This document shows positions 22,397 to 32,220 of a stretch of DNA of 64,000 nt, piece by piece. The stretch is from Enterobacterales bacterium CwR94 (GTDB lineage Bacteria > Pseudomonadota > Gammaproteobacteria > Enterobacterales > Enterobacteriaceae): assembly GCA_002837195.1 (NCBI GenBank), contig KZ478063.1:190584-254583 (forward strand), in the 5' to 3' direction. Both the position numbers and the translations under genes were made by a program. Position 1 is the stretch's first letter. Every line of letters starts with the position of its first letter. The notes beneath the pieces were generated by a model. The model had not been told where the DNA came from, ran no database searches, and saw only the letters and a list, made by a program, of their open reading frames with translations.

Positions 22397-23358
22397 GCGG
22401 CGATCCACGGGGCGCGCTCAGTGGCAACCTGCTCAGGCGTGAATTGCAGCGCCTGCTGAGGTTTTATCAGCGTATCAAAACCTTCTGGCAGCGGGGTCGC
22501 GATGACCGGGTACATCCAGTTACCCGTGGCAATGGTGTGCTGAAAGTCTGGCGAAATCATAAACGTCAGGAACTGCTTTGCCAGCTCGGGTTGTGGGCTG
22601 GCCGCCACGCGTGCTGCCACTTCAACCTGCAAGTAGTGCCCCTCGCTGAAAGGCGCTGCGGCATAGTTATCCTTTTTTTCACTGATCAGATGGTAGGCCG
22701 GTGAGGTTGTGTAGCTGAGGACTAAATCGCCTTCCCCTTTAAGGAATAAACCGTAGGCTTCACTCCAGCCTTTGGTGACCGTCACGGTTTTTTTCGCGAA
22801 CTGTTGCCAGGCTTCGGGAGCTTTGTCGCCATACACTTTTTGCATCCACAGTAGCAGACCCAATCCTGGTGTACTGGTGCGGGGATCCTGATAGATCACC
22901 CGCCATTGCTCGGGGCTTTCAACCAGTTGTTTCAGGCTGGTGGGTGGGTTCTTTAGTTTGTTCTTATCGTAAACAAACGCGAAGTAACCGTAGTCATAGG
23001 GCACAAAGGTTGTATTGTCCCAGCCGCCGGGCAGGCTGAGTGCCTGCGTATCGACACCGCTGGCGGCAAACAGTCCGCTTTTTTCAGCGGCTGAAATCAG
23101 ATTATTGTCCAGACCCAATACCACATCGGCTTTGCTGCGTTTGCCTTCCATACGCAGGCGATTAAGCAGCGACACGCCATCTTCCAGTGCCACAAATTTC
23201 AGGATGCAATCGCACTGGGCTTCAAAGGCTTTTTTAACCGCCGGTCCTGGCCCCCAGTCGGCGGCAAAAGAATCATAGGTGTAGACCGTCAGCGTTGGCT
23301 TGGCAGCCAAAACTGGACCAGCCAGCAGCAGTAACAGCGGGAGAACTTTTTTCAGCAC
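22372..23358 (-). CDS. thiB: periplasmic thiamine-binding protein
   Basis: Substrate-binding component of the thiamine importer, 328 residues, with a signal peptide ending GPVLA and a family-wide YTYDSFAADWGPGP start of the mature protein. I choose the GTG at 23356-23358 because an AAGGA ribosome site sits seven bases before it. The in-frame ATG 15 bases upstream would add MKERK, not found in E. coli ThiB (327 aa), and lacks a ribosome site. Expression is controlled by the TPP riboswitch in its leader. Confidence 0.95.
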   Translation of the reverse strand: MLKKVLPLLLLLAGPVLAAKPTLTVYTYDSFAADWGPGPAVKKAFEAQCDCILKFVALEDGVSLLNRLRMEGKRSKADVVLGLDNNLISAAEKSGLFAASGVDTQALSLPGGWDNTTFVPYDYGYFAFVYDKNKLKNPPTSLKQLVESPEQWRVIYQDPRTSTPGLGLLLWMQKVYGDKAPEAWQQFAKKTVTVTKGWSEAYGLFLKGEGDLVLSYTTSPAYHLISEKKDNYAAAPFSEGHYLQVEVAARVAASPQPELAKQFLTFMISPDFQHTIATGNWMYPVIATPLPEGFDTLIKPQQALQFTPEQVATERAPWIAAWQRAVSR

Positions 23359-23410
23359 TTTGCGTTCCTTCATTATTCAGGGTGCGCAAAGGATTTGAGG
23401 AGAGGGCACA

Positions 23411-23490
23411 CTCAAATCCCTACGCCGGGATTAGCCGGATCAGGTTCGACGGGTTTTTCTCAGCCGCTTGTGACGCAGCACCCCGTTGAG
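23411..23490 (-). promoter_or_regulatory. TPP (THI-box) riboswitch upstream of thiBPQ
   Basis: On the minus strand the conserved thi-box elements occur in order: GGGGTGC, GCTGAGA, ACCC, GAACCTGATC and CCGGCGTAGGGA, inside a closing stem. It lies about 50 bases before the thiB start. In enterics TPP binding shuts off translation and transcription of thiamine genes. Confidence 0.93.
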
Positions 23491-23536
23491 TTGGCACAAG
23501 TGTAATGGTTAATGCTGGCGTTAAAAAGGGGCGCTT

Positions 23537-25195
23537 TCACGACTCGGGCGCAAACCAGGCGGATTTAAAGTCGAACCAGCCCAATGTGTTCATGCGCACT
23601 CCGCGCATACTGCGCTGGCCTTCCAGTAGCAGCCAGTGGTGAAACAGGGGATGCAGACTGTCACTGTCGACCAGACGTTTTGCCCACTCCGCCAGCGGTA
23701 ACTGTTGCTCGCGCCAGCGTTGTGCATCGCCTTGCCAGTCGTTAGGAATACAGTGATGCAGCAGCGGCAGTTCGTATAACAGCGCGAACAGTGAATATTC
23801 CAGCGGCAGGGTGAAGTTAGCGCTACCGAGCCAAATATCACTGCTGGCTTCGCCGTTATGCCAGTCGGTGTAGTCAATTTCTTGCGTAATCAGCGTGACG
23901 CCCTGCGCGGCGAGCAACGGCGACAGCACATTTGCAATACCCTGATGTTCAACATGATCGCGGTAAAAGGTCAGCGTAAGCTGCTGCAAGTGCGCGGGTT
24001 TCTGCACCGGATTTACATCGCGACGATGATGCCAGCGCGGCAGTAACCCATAGGCGGGAAACCAGTAGCGTTGATAGGCGGGGCCAGCATGATTCAGCAG
24101 TGTAATGGGGTTGAAGAGATAGCTGACCCAGCGGCGAATGGCGTCATCACGCCCGGCTTCCGAACGCTGATCAAACAACAGAAAATAGCAGCCTTCCTCC
24201 AGACGGCTCTCTTCTGATTTTTCAGCCTGGGTTTTCCCCTGTAACCGCACCCCGGCGTAGACCATCTCTTCCGAGACTTCTGGCAGTACCCAAATGCTCA
24301 CTTCATCAATCAGGGCGCGGTAACCGAAATAATCATCAAAGGCTTCGATTTTCAACTGCGTCTGCTGATTACGCACCACCGCATACGGCCCGGTGCCAAT
24401 AGGCTCTCGTGCAAAGTCGGGGAGGGTTGGCCATTCTCGCGGCAAAATCATGGCGTTAACGCTACCCATGAGCCACGGCAGCCAGCGATCGGGTGTCGTG
24501 AGCATGATATCCAGTGTCCACGGGGTTTTGGATTCAATCAGGTGCAGATGCGAAAAAATGGGCTGCGTACGGACGCGTTCCAGACTGCTAATCACATCTT
24601 CCATCTCTAATTCGCGGCCATGATGGAATTGAATGGCAGGGCGCAAATAAAACCGCCAATGGGTATCACTGATCTGCTGCCAGTGGTGGGCAATATCGGG
24701 TTCGAGTTCCCCGTTTTCCTCATTTATGCGCGTCAAACTGCTGAAAATTTGCCGAGCCATATGGGTTTCCGAACGGCGCAACGGTGAACCTGGCAGTAAG
24801 TTGAGCAGCGGGCGATAGTAGAGTACGCGCAGGATATGGCGGCCTTGACGGAAACTGCGGCCCAGATGTGAAATCAGCATCTGGCGTACGCTGTTTTTAT
24901 CGCCGACCAGTTGCACCAGTTGATCAATGCGATCCTGCTCCAACAGATCTTCAGCACGCTGCTGCTGTAACGCGAGGCCAGTATAGAGAAAGTTCAGGGT
25001 CGAGCGCTTACCGCGTCCGGCTTCCGCCTGCCACTCCAGCCAGCCGGCTTCCTGCATTGCATTGAGCAGGTTGCGCATATGGCGGCGTGAACAACTGAGT
25101 TGTTCCGACAAGGCGTTGAGTGTCGTTTCCTGCGACTGTCCGCCGCAGCTTTGCCACAGGCGAATAAATTGTTGTTGTAGACGCGGTGAGGACAT
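23537..25195 (-). CDS. sgrR: transcriptional activator of glucose-phosphate stress, SgrR
   Basis: A 552-residue regulator with an N-terminal winged-helix DNA-binding domain ([25 protein letters not shown]) and a long solute-binding-protein-like domain (SBP_bac_5 type) that senses sugar phosphate stress. In E. coli SgrR (551 aa) activates the divergent sgrS RNA and setA. The same arrangement is found here: sgrR, then sgrS and setA in the other direction. Confidence 0.96.
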   Translation of the reverse strand: MSSPRLQQQFIRLWQSCGGQSQETTLNALSEQLSCSRRHMRNLLNAMQEAGWLEWQAEAGRGKRSTLNFLYTGLALQQQRAEDLLEQDRIDQLVQLVGDKNSVRQMLISHLGRSFRQGRHILRVLYYRPLLNLLPGSPLRRSETHMARQIFSSLTRINEENGELEPDIAHHWQQISDTHWRFYLRPAIQFHHGRELEMEDVISSLERVRTQPIFSHLHLIESKTPWTLDIMLTTPDRWLPWLMGSVNAMILPREWPTLPDFAREPIGTGPYAVVRNQQTQLKIEAFDDYFGYRALIDEVSIWVLPEVSEEMVYAGVRLQGKTQAEKSEESRLEEGCYFLLFDQRSEAGRDDAIRRWVSYLFNPITLLNHAGPAYQRYWFPAYGLLPRWHHRRDVNPVQKPAHLQQLTLTFYRDHVEHQGIANVLSPLLAAQGVTLITQEIDYTDWHNGEASSDIWLGSANFTLPLEYSLFALLYELPLLHHCIPNDWQGDAQRWREQQLPLAEWAKRLVDSDSLHPLFHHWLLLEGQRSMRGVRMNTLGWFDFKSAWFAPES

Positions 25196-25262
25196 AAAAG
25201 AGGAACTCCCTTTGGAAACTCGACAATGTTTTCTGCCTTATTTTAGGCCGATACTGTTCGCA

Positions 25263-25380
25263 GATGAAAGAGCGGGAGGCATTTCTCTGAAATGGCGTTC
25301 TGACATCGGGCTGTGACCCAGCCAAACTGAGTATTGGTGCTTTCACCCGCCAGCGGATCTTTTACCCGCTGGCTTTTTTC
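25263..25380 (+). ncRNA. sgrS: SgrS small RNA, short form without sgrT
   Basis: The 3' half is near-identical to E. coli SgrS: the ptsG-pairing segment CTGAGTATTGGTGC (25327-25340), then CACCCGCCAGCGG, and a terminator stem GCCAGCGG / CCGCTGGC (25349-25373) followed by six T. The likely 5' end GATGAAAG resembles the E. coli start. Total length is about 118 bases against 227 in E. coli. No SgrT frame remains: the only ATG at the 5' end closes after eight codons. SgrS acts with Hfq to silence ptsG. A -10-like TACTGT (25252-25257) precedes it. The exact 5' end is inferred. Confidence 0.85.
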
Positions 25381-25444
25381 TTTATTGTCGTCATCATCTA
25401 CCCTTTGCTCCTTCTCACCGCTCATTCCGTCGCAAGGATCTTGC

Positions 25445-26620
25445 ATGAAATCGTTGCTTACCCGACGCCGCCTGAACCCTGTCTATCTCACCTTTATGCT
25501 GGTCACCTTTTTAGTGGGTGTCGCAGGCGCATTACAGGCCCCTACGCTGAGTTTATTTCTGGCGCGTGAAGTTGATGTGCGCCCATTTTGGGTGGGGTTG
25601 TTCTATACCATCAATGCGATTGCAGGTATTACGGTGAGCTTGTTGCTGGCTAAACGCTCCGATACCACAGGGGATCGCCGCAAGCTGATCATGTTCTGTT
25701 GTGTGATGGCCGTGGGAAATGCCCTGTTATTTGCCTGGAACCGCGATTATCTCACACTGATCACGGTTGGCGTGATGCTGTCAGCGCTGGCCAGTGTGTC
25801 GATGCCACAACTGTTTGCGCTGGCGCGCGAGTATGCAGATAGCTCTGCACGGGAAGTGGTGATGTTCAGCTCGGTGATGCGTGCGCAGCTCTCCCTGGCA
25901 TGGGTGATTGGGCCGCCGTTGTCGTTTGCGCTGGCGTTGAATTATGGCTTCACTACCATGTTTCTGGTGGCCGCCGCCATCTTTGTGCTGTGTTTATTGT
26001 TGATTGCGGCTGCGCTGCCATCGGTACCGCGCACGGCGCCTTCACCGGATGTGATCGTCACACAGGCCAGCGCCTGGCGAAACCGCGACGTGCGCTTGCT
26101 GTTTTTGGCCTCGGTGATGATGTGGACATGCAACACCATGTATATCATTGATATGCCGCTGTATATCACCAGCGTGCTGCAATTACCGGAAAGCCTGGCG
26201 GGTTTATTAATGGGGACCGCTGCAGGGTTAGAAATCCCCGTTATGTTGTTGGCTGGCTATTACGTCAAGCGCACCGGGAAACGTAAGATGTCGTTATTTG
26301 CCGTCGGGTGCGGCGTGCTGTTTTATCTGGGGTTGATGCTCTTTCAGGGACGCACCGCGCTGATGATTTTGCAGCTGTTTAATGCGGTGTTTATTGGCAT
26401 CATTGCGGGGATTGGCATGCTGTGGTTTCAGGATTTGATGCCTGGCCGGGCCGGTGCGGCCACCACGTTATTTACCAATAGCATCTCAACCGGGGTGATT
26501 TTGGCAGGCTTATTACAGGGCGTGTTAGCGGAGAATATCGGCCACCATGCGGTTTACTGGCTGGCGTTTGGCCTGGCGAGCGGCGCATTTCTGTTGTCGC
26601 TAAAAATTAAAGATGCCTGA
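25445..26620 (+). CDS. setA: sugar efflux transporter SetA
   Basis: A 391-residue MFS protein aligning over its length with E. coli SetA (392 aa), including FMLVTFLVGVAGALQAPTLS, REYADSSAREVVMFSSVMR and FQDLMPGRAGAATTLFTNS. It exports sugars and analogues in exchange for protons. The start is the ATG at 25445 with AAGGA six bases upstream; a longer open frame runs back through SgrS and is not coding. Adjacency to sgrR/sgrS supports SetA rather than SetB. Confidence 0.95.
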   Translation: MKSLLTRRRLNPVYLTFMLVTFLVGVAGALQAPTLSLFLAREVDVRPFWVGLFYTINAIAGITVSLLLAKRSDTTGDRRKLIMFCCVMAVGNALLFAWNRDYLTLITVGVMLSALASVSMPQLFALAREYADSSAREVVMFSSVMRAQLSLAWVIGPPLSFALALNYGFTTMFLVAAAIFVLCLLLIAAALPSVPRTAPSPDVIVTQASAWRNRDVRLLFLASVMMWTCNTMYIIDMPLYITSVLQLPESLAGLLMGTAAGLEIPVMLLAGYYVKRTGKRKMSLFAVGCGVLFYLGLMLFQGRTALMILQLFNAVFIGIIAGIGMLWFQDLMPGRAGAATTLFTNSISTGVILAGLLQGVLAENIGHHAVYWLAFGLASGAFLLSLKIKDA

Positions 26621-26625
26621 AACAA

Positions 26626-26653
26626 AAAAGGGTCTGCATTGGCAGACCCTTTA
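26626..26653. terminator. bidirectional terminator between setA and metK
   Basis: Stem GGGTCTGC / GCAGACCC with AAAAAA on the left and TTT on the right. It lies exactly at the setA/metK synteny junction. Confidence 0.8.
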
Positions 26654-26669
26654 ACGTAGAACGGTGACC

Positions 26670-27824
26670 TTATTTCAGGCCAGCAGCATCACGCAGCGCA
26701 GCGGCTTTGTCGGTTTTTTCCCATGGGAAATGTTCACGACCAAAGTGACCGTAAGCGGCGGTTTCTTTGTAGATTGGGTGCAACAAATCCAGCATCTGAA
26801 TCAGACCATAGGGACGCAGGTCGAAGAACTCGCGTACCAGCAGCGTCAGTTGCTCAGTAGATACTTTCTCGGTACCAAAGGTTTCAACCATGATGGAGGT
26901 CGGCTCTGCCACACCAATCGCGTAAGAAACCTGGATTTCACAGCGGTCAGCCAGGCCTGCAGCCACGATGTTTTTAGCAACATAGCGTGCAGCGTAGGCC
27001 GCTGAGCGGTCTACTTTCGACGGATCTTTACCAGAAAACGCGCCGCCGCCGTGACGTGCCATACCGCCGTAGGTATCGACGATGATTTTACGGCCAGTCA
27101 GGCCACAATCACCCATTGGACCACCGATAACAAAACGGCCTGTTGGGTTGATGTGGTATTTGGTGCTGGCGTTGATCCACTCGGTCGGCAGAACGGGCTT
27201 GATGATCTCTTCCATCACGGCTTCTTGCAGATCTTTCTGCGAGATATCTTCAGCGTGCTGGGTCGACAGGACCACGGCATCAATACCGACGATTTTGCCA
27301 TCGTCATACTGGAAGGTGATTTGGCTTTTGGCATCCGGGCGCAGCCACGGCAGTGAGCCGTTTTTACGCACTTCAGACTGGCGCTGCACTAAACGGTGAG
27401 CGTAGGTCACAGGGGCTGGCATCAGCACATCGGTTTCATTGGTGGCGTAACCAAACATCAAACCCTGGTCGCCTGCGCCTTGCTCCAGCGGATCCTGGCG
27501 ATCAACGCCCTGATTGATATCTGGAGACTGTTTACCAATTGCGCTTAAAACTGCACAAGAGTTGGCATCAAAGCCCATATCGGAATGCACGTAGCCAATT
27601 TCACGCACGGTTTGGCGGGTGATCTCTTCGATATCGACCCAGGCGCTGGTGGTGATTTCACCGCCGACCATGACCATACCGGTTTTGACATAGGTCTCAC
27701 AGGCTACGCGGGCTTTAGGATCTTGCGCCAGAATGGCATCAAGCACCGCATCGGAGATTTGGTCAGCGATTTTATCAGGATGCCCTTCGGATACGGACTC
27801 GGAGGTAAACAGGTGTTTAGCCAT
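26670..27824 (-). CDS. metK: S-adenosylmethionine synthase
   Basis: 384 residues, the same length as E. coli MetK. It joins methionine and ATP to make S-adenosylmethionine. The family motifs [32 protein letters not shown] and [19 protein letters not shown] are intact. A set of MetJ-type boxes lies upstream. It converges on setA, unlike E. coli where galP follows metK. Confidence 0.98.
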   Translation of the reverse strand: MAKHLFTSESVSEGHPDKIADQISDAVLDAILAQDPKARVACETYVKTGMVMVGGEITTSAWVDIEEITRQTVREIGYVHSDMGFDANSCAVLSAIGKQSPDINQGVDRQDPLEQGAGDQGLMFGYATNETDVLMPAPVTYAHRLVQRQSEVRKNGSLPWLRPDAKSQITFQYDDGKIVGIDAVVLSTQHAEDISQKDLQEAVMEEIIKPVLPTEWINASTKYHINPTGRFVIGGPMGDCGLTGRKIIVDTYGGMARHGGGAFSGKDPSKVDRSAAYAARYVAKNIVAAGLADRCEIQVSYAIGVAEPTSIMVETFGTEKVSTEQLTLLVREFFDLRPYGLIQMLDLLHPIYKETAAYGHFGREHFPWEKTDKAAALRDAAGLK

Positions 27825-28003
27825 GTGAATTATTACCTTTCATTAAATTCGGGTGAAAACGACTGCGCTAGCGCTGAACAGAGGCACCAGCCTGATACTG
27901 CGTGGCAATGATGCCGCTGCAGGCCCCCTCAGCGAAGTCGCGAACTGAGTAAGTGTGTCCATCTATAGGGCGTCAAAGTGACTAACAAAATTAAGGGACG
28001 CTT

Positions 28004-28049
28004 AGAAGTTAACCAGTATAGATGGATTAACATCTGGACGGCTATTCTA
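28004..28049 (-). promoter_or_regulatory. metK promoter with tandem MetJ boxes
   Basis: On the minus strand a -10-like TAGAAT (28044-28049) is followed directly by five 8-base units in phase (28004-28043). They read AGCCGTCC, AGATGTTA, ATCCATCT, ATACTGGT and TAACTTCT, matching the met box AGACGTCT at 6, 5, 5, 4 and 5 of 8 positions. MetJ with S-adenosylmethionine binds tandem boxes cooperatively. The -35 region is not obvious. Confidence 0.6.
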
Positions 28050-28214
28050 GGTTACTCAGTGAGCGAATTGCCACCCTTTTTTTAGTGGCAAGGCATGTTT
28101 TGCTGCGCTGAATTGGCAATTTTTCCTGACAGTTTCCCAGTTTCCAATAATTTGATTTTGCTTTTTATGGCGCTCGGCGGTATAAAACGCCGCTGCTCTG
28201 TTGCAGGCGAATCC

Positions 28215-28231
28215 GTCAGACCTTGTCTGAC
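28215..28231. repeat. perfect 7-base inverted repeat in the metK-speA gap
   Basis: GTCAGAC-CTT-GTCTGAC. It may be an operator or a small hairpin. It lies 66 bases before the small open frame at 28297. No known regulator is recognised. Confidence 0.5.
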
Positions 28232-28296
28232 ATGTCATCCTCAGTCCTGTCTATCACATGGCCCGTTATGCTGTGTGTGTGGAGGTGATAAACGTA

Positions 28297-28437
28297 ATGA
28301 AAATGGATGTGATTGTCCCTTCATTCGCCGCGTACCCTTCCGGTACTTTGCTCCTGTCTATAACGCCACTTTTTTCGTTAACTCGAAGACGTTTCCGTCA
28401 TTGCCCTGACACGCGCGCCAGCTACACTGGTGCTTAA
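28297..28437 (+). CDS. possible small protein or leader peptide upstream of speA
   Basis: A 46-codon frame starting MKMDVIVPSFAAYPSG and ending in a basic stretch (LTRRRFRHCPDTRASYTGA). I do not recognise it, and it does not resemble E. coli YqgB from this location. Support is the ribosome site: GGAGGTGAT at 28281-28289, nearly full anti-Shine-Dalgarno complementarity, seven bases from the ATG. It is 194 bases upstream of speA on the same strand, so a leader role in polyamine or arginine control is conceivable but unproven. The rest of the 807-base metK-speA gap (27825-28631) holds the met boxes, an inverted repeat and no other convincing gene. Confidence 0.35.
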   Translation: MKMDVIVPSFAAYPSGTLLLSITPLFSLTRRRFRHCPDTRASYTGA

Positions 28438-28631
28438 GACTTTTCTGCGATGTGCAGACTTTTACACGGAGTGTGGCAGCGTGCTTTACACTTACACAAA
28501 AATACCGTCTTCAACGTTGATTTTTCAGCGTGTTATGCTGCAATCCAGCAGGGTAGATGGCTTGTTCCCGCAACGGTTTGCTGCGCGAGCAGTAGACTCT
28601 GTTGCACATTTGGCAAAAAAAGAGGCTCGTG

Positions 28632-30608
28632 ATGTCTGACGACATGAAAACAATTAAGGGTTCGTCAGCAGGCGAACAGGGTGGGTTACGTTCCATGCAG
28701 GAGGTTGCGATGAGCAGTCAGGATGCCAGCCGTATGCTGCGTACTTACAATATTGCCTGGTGGGGCAATAACTATTACGACGTCAACGAACTGGGCCACA
28801 TCAGCGTCTGCCCCGATCCCGATCAGCCGGAAGTCCGCGTGGACCTGGCCAAATTGGTGAAAGAGCGTGAAGCGGATGGACAACGTCTGCCTGCACTGTT
28901 CTGCTTCCCACAAATTTTACAACATCGTCTGCGCTCGATTAATGCGGCGTTTAAACGCGCCCGTGAATCCTATGGCTATAAAGGCGATTACTTTCTGGTG
29001 TATCCGATCAAAGTTAACCAGCACAAGCGTGTGATTGAATCGCTGGTGAACTCGGGTGAACCGCTGGGCCTCGAAGCCGGTTCGAAAGCGGAATTGATGG
29101 CAGTGTTAGCGCATGCGGGTATGACGCGCACGGTTATCGTCTGTAACGGCTATAAAGATCGTGAATATATTCGTCTGGCGCTGATTGGTGAAAAACTCGG
29201 CCACAAAGTCTATCTCGTGATCGAGAAAATGACCGAAGTGAAGATGGTGCTGGAAGAGGCTGAACGCCTGAATGTGGTGCCGCGCTTAGGTATCCGCGCC
29301 CGTTTGGCTTCGCAGGGGTCAGGAAAATGGCAATCCAGCGGCGGCGAGAAGTCGAAATTCGGTTTGGCGGCCTCTCAGGTGCTGGAACTGGTGGACATCA
29401 TGCGCAAGGCTGGTCGTATTGATAGCCTGCAACTGCTGCACTTCCATCTGGGTTCGCAGATGGCAAACATTCGCGATATCGCCACGGGCGTGCGTGAGTC
29501 GGCTCGTTTTTATGTTGAGCTGGCAAAATTGGGCGTCAACATTCAATGCTTCGACGTGGGCGGCGGCCTGGGAGTCGATTATGAAGGCACGCGCTCACAA
29601 TCTGACTGCTCGGTGAACTATGGCCTGAACGAATACGCCAACAATGTTATCTGGGCGATTGGTGATGCGTGTGAAGAGCACGGCTTGCCGCATCCGACAG
29701 TGATCACTGAGTCTGGCCGTGCAGTAACGGCGCACCATACGGTGCTGGTGTCCAACATCATCGGTGTAGAGCGTAACGAATTCAGCGTGCCAGAGGCGCC
29801 AGCGCCAGACGCGCCACGTCCACTGCAAAGCATGTGGGATACCTGGCAGGAGATGCATGAACCTAACACGCGCCGTTCACTACGTGAGTGGTTACATGAT
29901 AGCCAGATGGATCTGTTTGATATCCATACTGGCTATTCGTCTGGCACCTATGATCTGTTGCAACGCGCATGGGCTGAGCAGCTCTACTTAAGCATTTGTA
30001 ATTACATTCAGCAGCATCTGGACCCAAGCAACCGTGCGCACCGTCCGATTATTGATGAACTGCAAGAGCGTATGGCAGACAAAGTCTACGTGAACTTCTC
30101 GCTGTTCCAGTCGATGCCGGATGCGTGGGGAATCGACCAGTTGTTCCCGGTACTGCCGCTGGAAGGGCTGGATCGCCCACCTGAGCGTCGTGCGGTCTTG
30201 TTGGACATCACCTGTGACTCGGATGGCACCATCGACCATTATGTGGACGGTGACGGCATCGCCACCACCATGCCGATGCCGCAATATGACGTGGATAATC
30301 CACCGATGTTGGGCTTCTTTATGGTCGGCGCCTATCAGGAGATTCTGGGCAACATGCACAACCTGTTTGGCGATACCGAAGCGGTCGATGTGTTTGCTTT
30401 CCCGGATGGCAGTGTTGAAGTGCAATTGTCAGACGAAGGCGATACCGTGGCTGACATGTTGGAGTATGTACAGCTTGATCCGCAGGAGTTGTTGACGTTG
30501 TTCCGTAATCAGGTGAAACAGACTGATTTGGATGATGATTTACGCGCACAATTCCTGGAAGAGTTTGAAAGCGGATTATACGGCTACACTTATCTTGAAG
30601 ATGAATAA
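28632..30608 (+). CDS. speA: biosynthetic arginine decarboxylase
   Basis: A 658-residue PLP enzyme, the same length as E. coli SpeA, converting arginine to agmatine for putrescine synthesis. The start [12 protein letters not shown] at 28632 matches the family and has AGAGG upstream; an earlier ATG adds ten unrelated residues. The PLP lysine is Lys127 in [34 protein letters not shown] and [14 protein letters not shown] are also present. It is followed by a yidB-like gene, then speB. Confidence 0.97.
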   Translation: MSDDMKTIKGSSAGEQGGLRSMQEVAMSSQDASRMLRTYNIAWWGNNYYDVNELGHISVCPDPDQPEVRVDLAKLVKEREADGQRLPALFCFPQILQHRLRSINAAFKRARESYGYKGDYFLVYPIKVNQHKRVIESLVNSGEPLGLEAGSKAELMAVLAHAGMTRTVIVCNGYKDREYIRLALIGEKLGHKVYLVIEKMTEVKMVLEEAERLNVVPRLGIRARLASQGSGKWQSSGGEKSKFGLAASQVLELVDIMRKAGRIDSLQLLHFHLGSQMANIRDIATGVRESARFYVELAKLGVNIQCFDVGGGLGVDYEGTRSQSDCSVNYGLNEYANNVIWAIGDACEEHGLPHPTVITESGRAVTAHHTVLVSNIIGVERNEFSVPEAPAPDAPRPLQSMWDTWQEMHEPNTRRSLREWLHDSQMDLFDIHTGYSSGTYDLLQRAWAEQLYLSICNYIQQHLDPSNRAHRPIIDELQERMADKVYVNFSLFQSMPDAWGIDQLFPVLPLEGLDRPPERRAVLLDITCDSDGTIDHYVDGDGIATTMPMPQYDVDNPPMLGFFMVGAYQEILGNMHNLFGDTEAVDVFAFPDGSVEVQLSDEGDTVADMLEYVQLDPQELLTLFRNQVKQTDLDDDLRAQFLEEFESGLYGYTYLEDE

Positions 30609-30617
30609 TCTTCAGGC

Positions 30618-30643
30618 GGGAGGGGGCATGTAAGCCCCCTCCT
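30618..30643 (+). terminator. hairpin after speA
   Basis: The nine-base perfect stem GGAGGGGGC / GCCCCCTCC with a six-base loop. The tail (TAATCATT) is poor in T, so it may be a weak terminator or an RNA-stability element within the speA-yidB-like-speB cluster. Confidence 0.5.
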
Positions 30644-30678
30644 AATCATTAACCCTACGCATATAAAGGAGTAAGGCA

Positions 30679-31125
30679 ATGGGGCTTTTAGACAGTATTT
30701 TAGGTGGTGGATCGTCGCAAAACTCAGGATTGGGTAATGCGGCAAAAATGGCTGCCGTTGCGGCAATTTTCCAGTGGGTGAATTCGCAACCAGGTGGCTT
30801 GCCCGGGGTCATTGAAAGGCTTCGGACCGGCGGCTTAGGGAGCATTTTGGGCAGTTGGACAGGGCAGGGGGCGAACGAACCCGTTGAGCCTCAACATCTT
30901 GGACAAGTTGCTCAAGAAAGTGGATTGGATATCAGTTCACTGGCCAGCCTGCTAGGCACCGACCAACAGGGTGCACTGAATCAGTTATCACAATTTCTGC
31001 CAGGCTTAGTCGACAGAGTCACGCCTCAAGGCGAGGTAGATGAATCTCAGGTTCAAGAGCTGAACAACGTCGACACCAGCCAGATCAGCAATTTATTTGA
31101 TGGTATTTTTGGCAACAAAAAGTAA
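30679..31125 (+). CDS. YidB-like DUF937 protein
   Basis: A 148-residue soluble protein with the DUF937/YidB pattern: [10 protein letters not shown] at the start, [39 protein letters not shown], and a closing [15 protein letters not shown]. coli YidB (132 aa) has the same layout. No signal peptide or membrane segment is seen. Function is unknown. It has its own ribosome site (AAAGGAG) and a terminator after it. It separates speA from speB, which are adjacent in E. coli. Confidence 0.85.
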   Translation: MGLLDSILGGGSSQNSGLGNAAKMAAVAAIFQWVNSQPGGLPGVIERLRTGGLGSILGSWTGQGANEPVEPQHLGQVAQESGLDISSLASLLGTDQQGALNQLSQFLPGLVDRVTPQGEVDESQVQELNNVDTSQISNLFDGIFGNKK

Positions 31126-31149
31126 GCTCCACCAGAACGTTTTTTTATT

Positions 31150-31192
31150 CAATCCCTTCCTCGTCGGGTCAACGACGCGGGAGGGATTTTTT
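31150..31192 (+). terminator. terminator after the yidB-like gene
   Basis: A stem ATCCCT ... AGGGAT with an inner CGTCG/CGACG pairing, followed by TTTTTT. It separates the yidB-like gene from speB. Confidence 0.8.
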
Positions 31193-31243
31193 ATATCTAG
31201 TGACGTCACTTTACGGACAAAATCGGTTTTGAGAGGAACCACC

Positions 31244-32167
31244 ATGTACAACACCTTGAACAACGAATACGACAACTCACTGGTTTCAAACGCCTTTGGT
31301 TTTATGCGTTTTCCACTGAACTTTCAGCCTTACGATAGCGATGCAGAATGGGTGATCACGGGCGTCCCCTTCGATGCCGCGACCTCGGGCCGTCCAGGCA
31401 GCCGCTTAGGGCCGGGGGCGATTCGTCAAATCTCCACCAACCTGGCGTGGGAAGGTTGCCGCTATCCGTGGAATTTCGATCTGCGTCAGCGTTTGAAGGT
31501 GATTGACTGCGGCGATCTGGTGTATGCATTCGGGGATTCTCAGGATCTGAGCACCAAATTGCAGGCCCACGCAGAAAAACTGCTGGCCAATGGCAAACGC
31601 ATGCTGACTTTTGGTGGCGACCACTATATCTCTCTGCCACTGCTGCGCGCACACGCTAAGTATTTTGGCAAAATGGCGCTGGTGCATTTTGATGCTCACA
31701 CCGATACCTACTCAAACGGACCAACGTTTGACCATGGCACCATGTTCCACCATGCACCGCAGGAAGGTCTGATCGATCCAACGCGCTCGGTACAAATCGG
31801 TATTCGCACCGAATTTGATGCTTCCCTGGGATTCAATGTGTTAGATGCGGCACAAGTGAATGATCGCGGTGTGGATGACATTCTGGCGCAGGTAAAACAG
31901 ATTGTTGGCGACTTACCGGTCTATCTCACCTTTGATATTGACTGTCTGGATCCGGCTCATGCACCGGGCACCGGCACGCCAGTGTGCGGCGGGTTAACCA
32001 GCGATAAAGCATTGAAGCTGGTGCGCGGTTTGCAGGGGCTGAACATCGTTGGGATGGATCTGGTAGAAGTGGCACCGGGTTACGATCAATCCGATCTCAC
32101 CTCGCTGGCCGCGGCGACCATCGCGCTGGATATGCTGCACGTGCAGGCGGTAAATAAAGGCGAGTAA
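31244..32167 (+). CDS. speB: agmatinase
   Basis: A 307-residue ureohydrolase that cleaves agmatine to putrescine and urea, the step after SpeA. The start [13 protein letters not shown] at 31244 aligns with E. coli SpeB and has GAGAGGA upstream; the open frame extending left crosses the preceding terminator. Binuclear manganese motifs [15 protein letters not shown] and [15 protein letters not shown] are intact. Confidence 0.97.
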   Translation: MYNTLNNEYDNSLVSNAFGFMRFPLNFQPYDSDAEWVITGVPFDAATSGRPGSRLGPGAIRQISTNLAWEGCRYPWNFDLRQRLKVIDCGDLVYAFGDSQDLSTKLQAHAEKLLANGKRMLTFGGDHYISLPLLRAHAKYFGKMALVHFDAHTDTYSNGPTFDHGTMFHHAPQEGLIDPTRSVQIGIRTEFDASLGFNVLDAAQVNDRGVDDILAQVKQIVGDLPVYLTFDIDCLDPAHAPGTGTPVCGGLTSDKALKLVRGLQGLNIVGMDLVEVAPGYDQSDLTSLAAATIALDMLHVQAVNKGE

Positions 32168-32179
32168 GCCTTGTTGATT

Positions 32180-32206
32180 GCGTCCCCTCGCGTTGCGAAG
32201 GGACGC
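32180..32206. terminator. hairpin between speB and loiP
   Basis: The inverted repeat GCGTCCC ... GGGACGC lies between the convergent genes and lacks a T-run. Confidence 0.45.
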
Positions 32207-32220
32207 AGTATCACGCGGGG

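Noticed and set aside
25263-25290. An SgrT reading frame at the 5' end of SgrS
   Set aside because: The ATG there closes after eight codons and has no SgrT-like residues.
25334-25444. A longer SetA start inside SgrS
   Set aside because: It would translate the RNA's terminator. The ATG at 25445 has a good ribosome site and matches the family.
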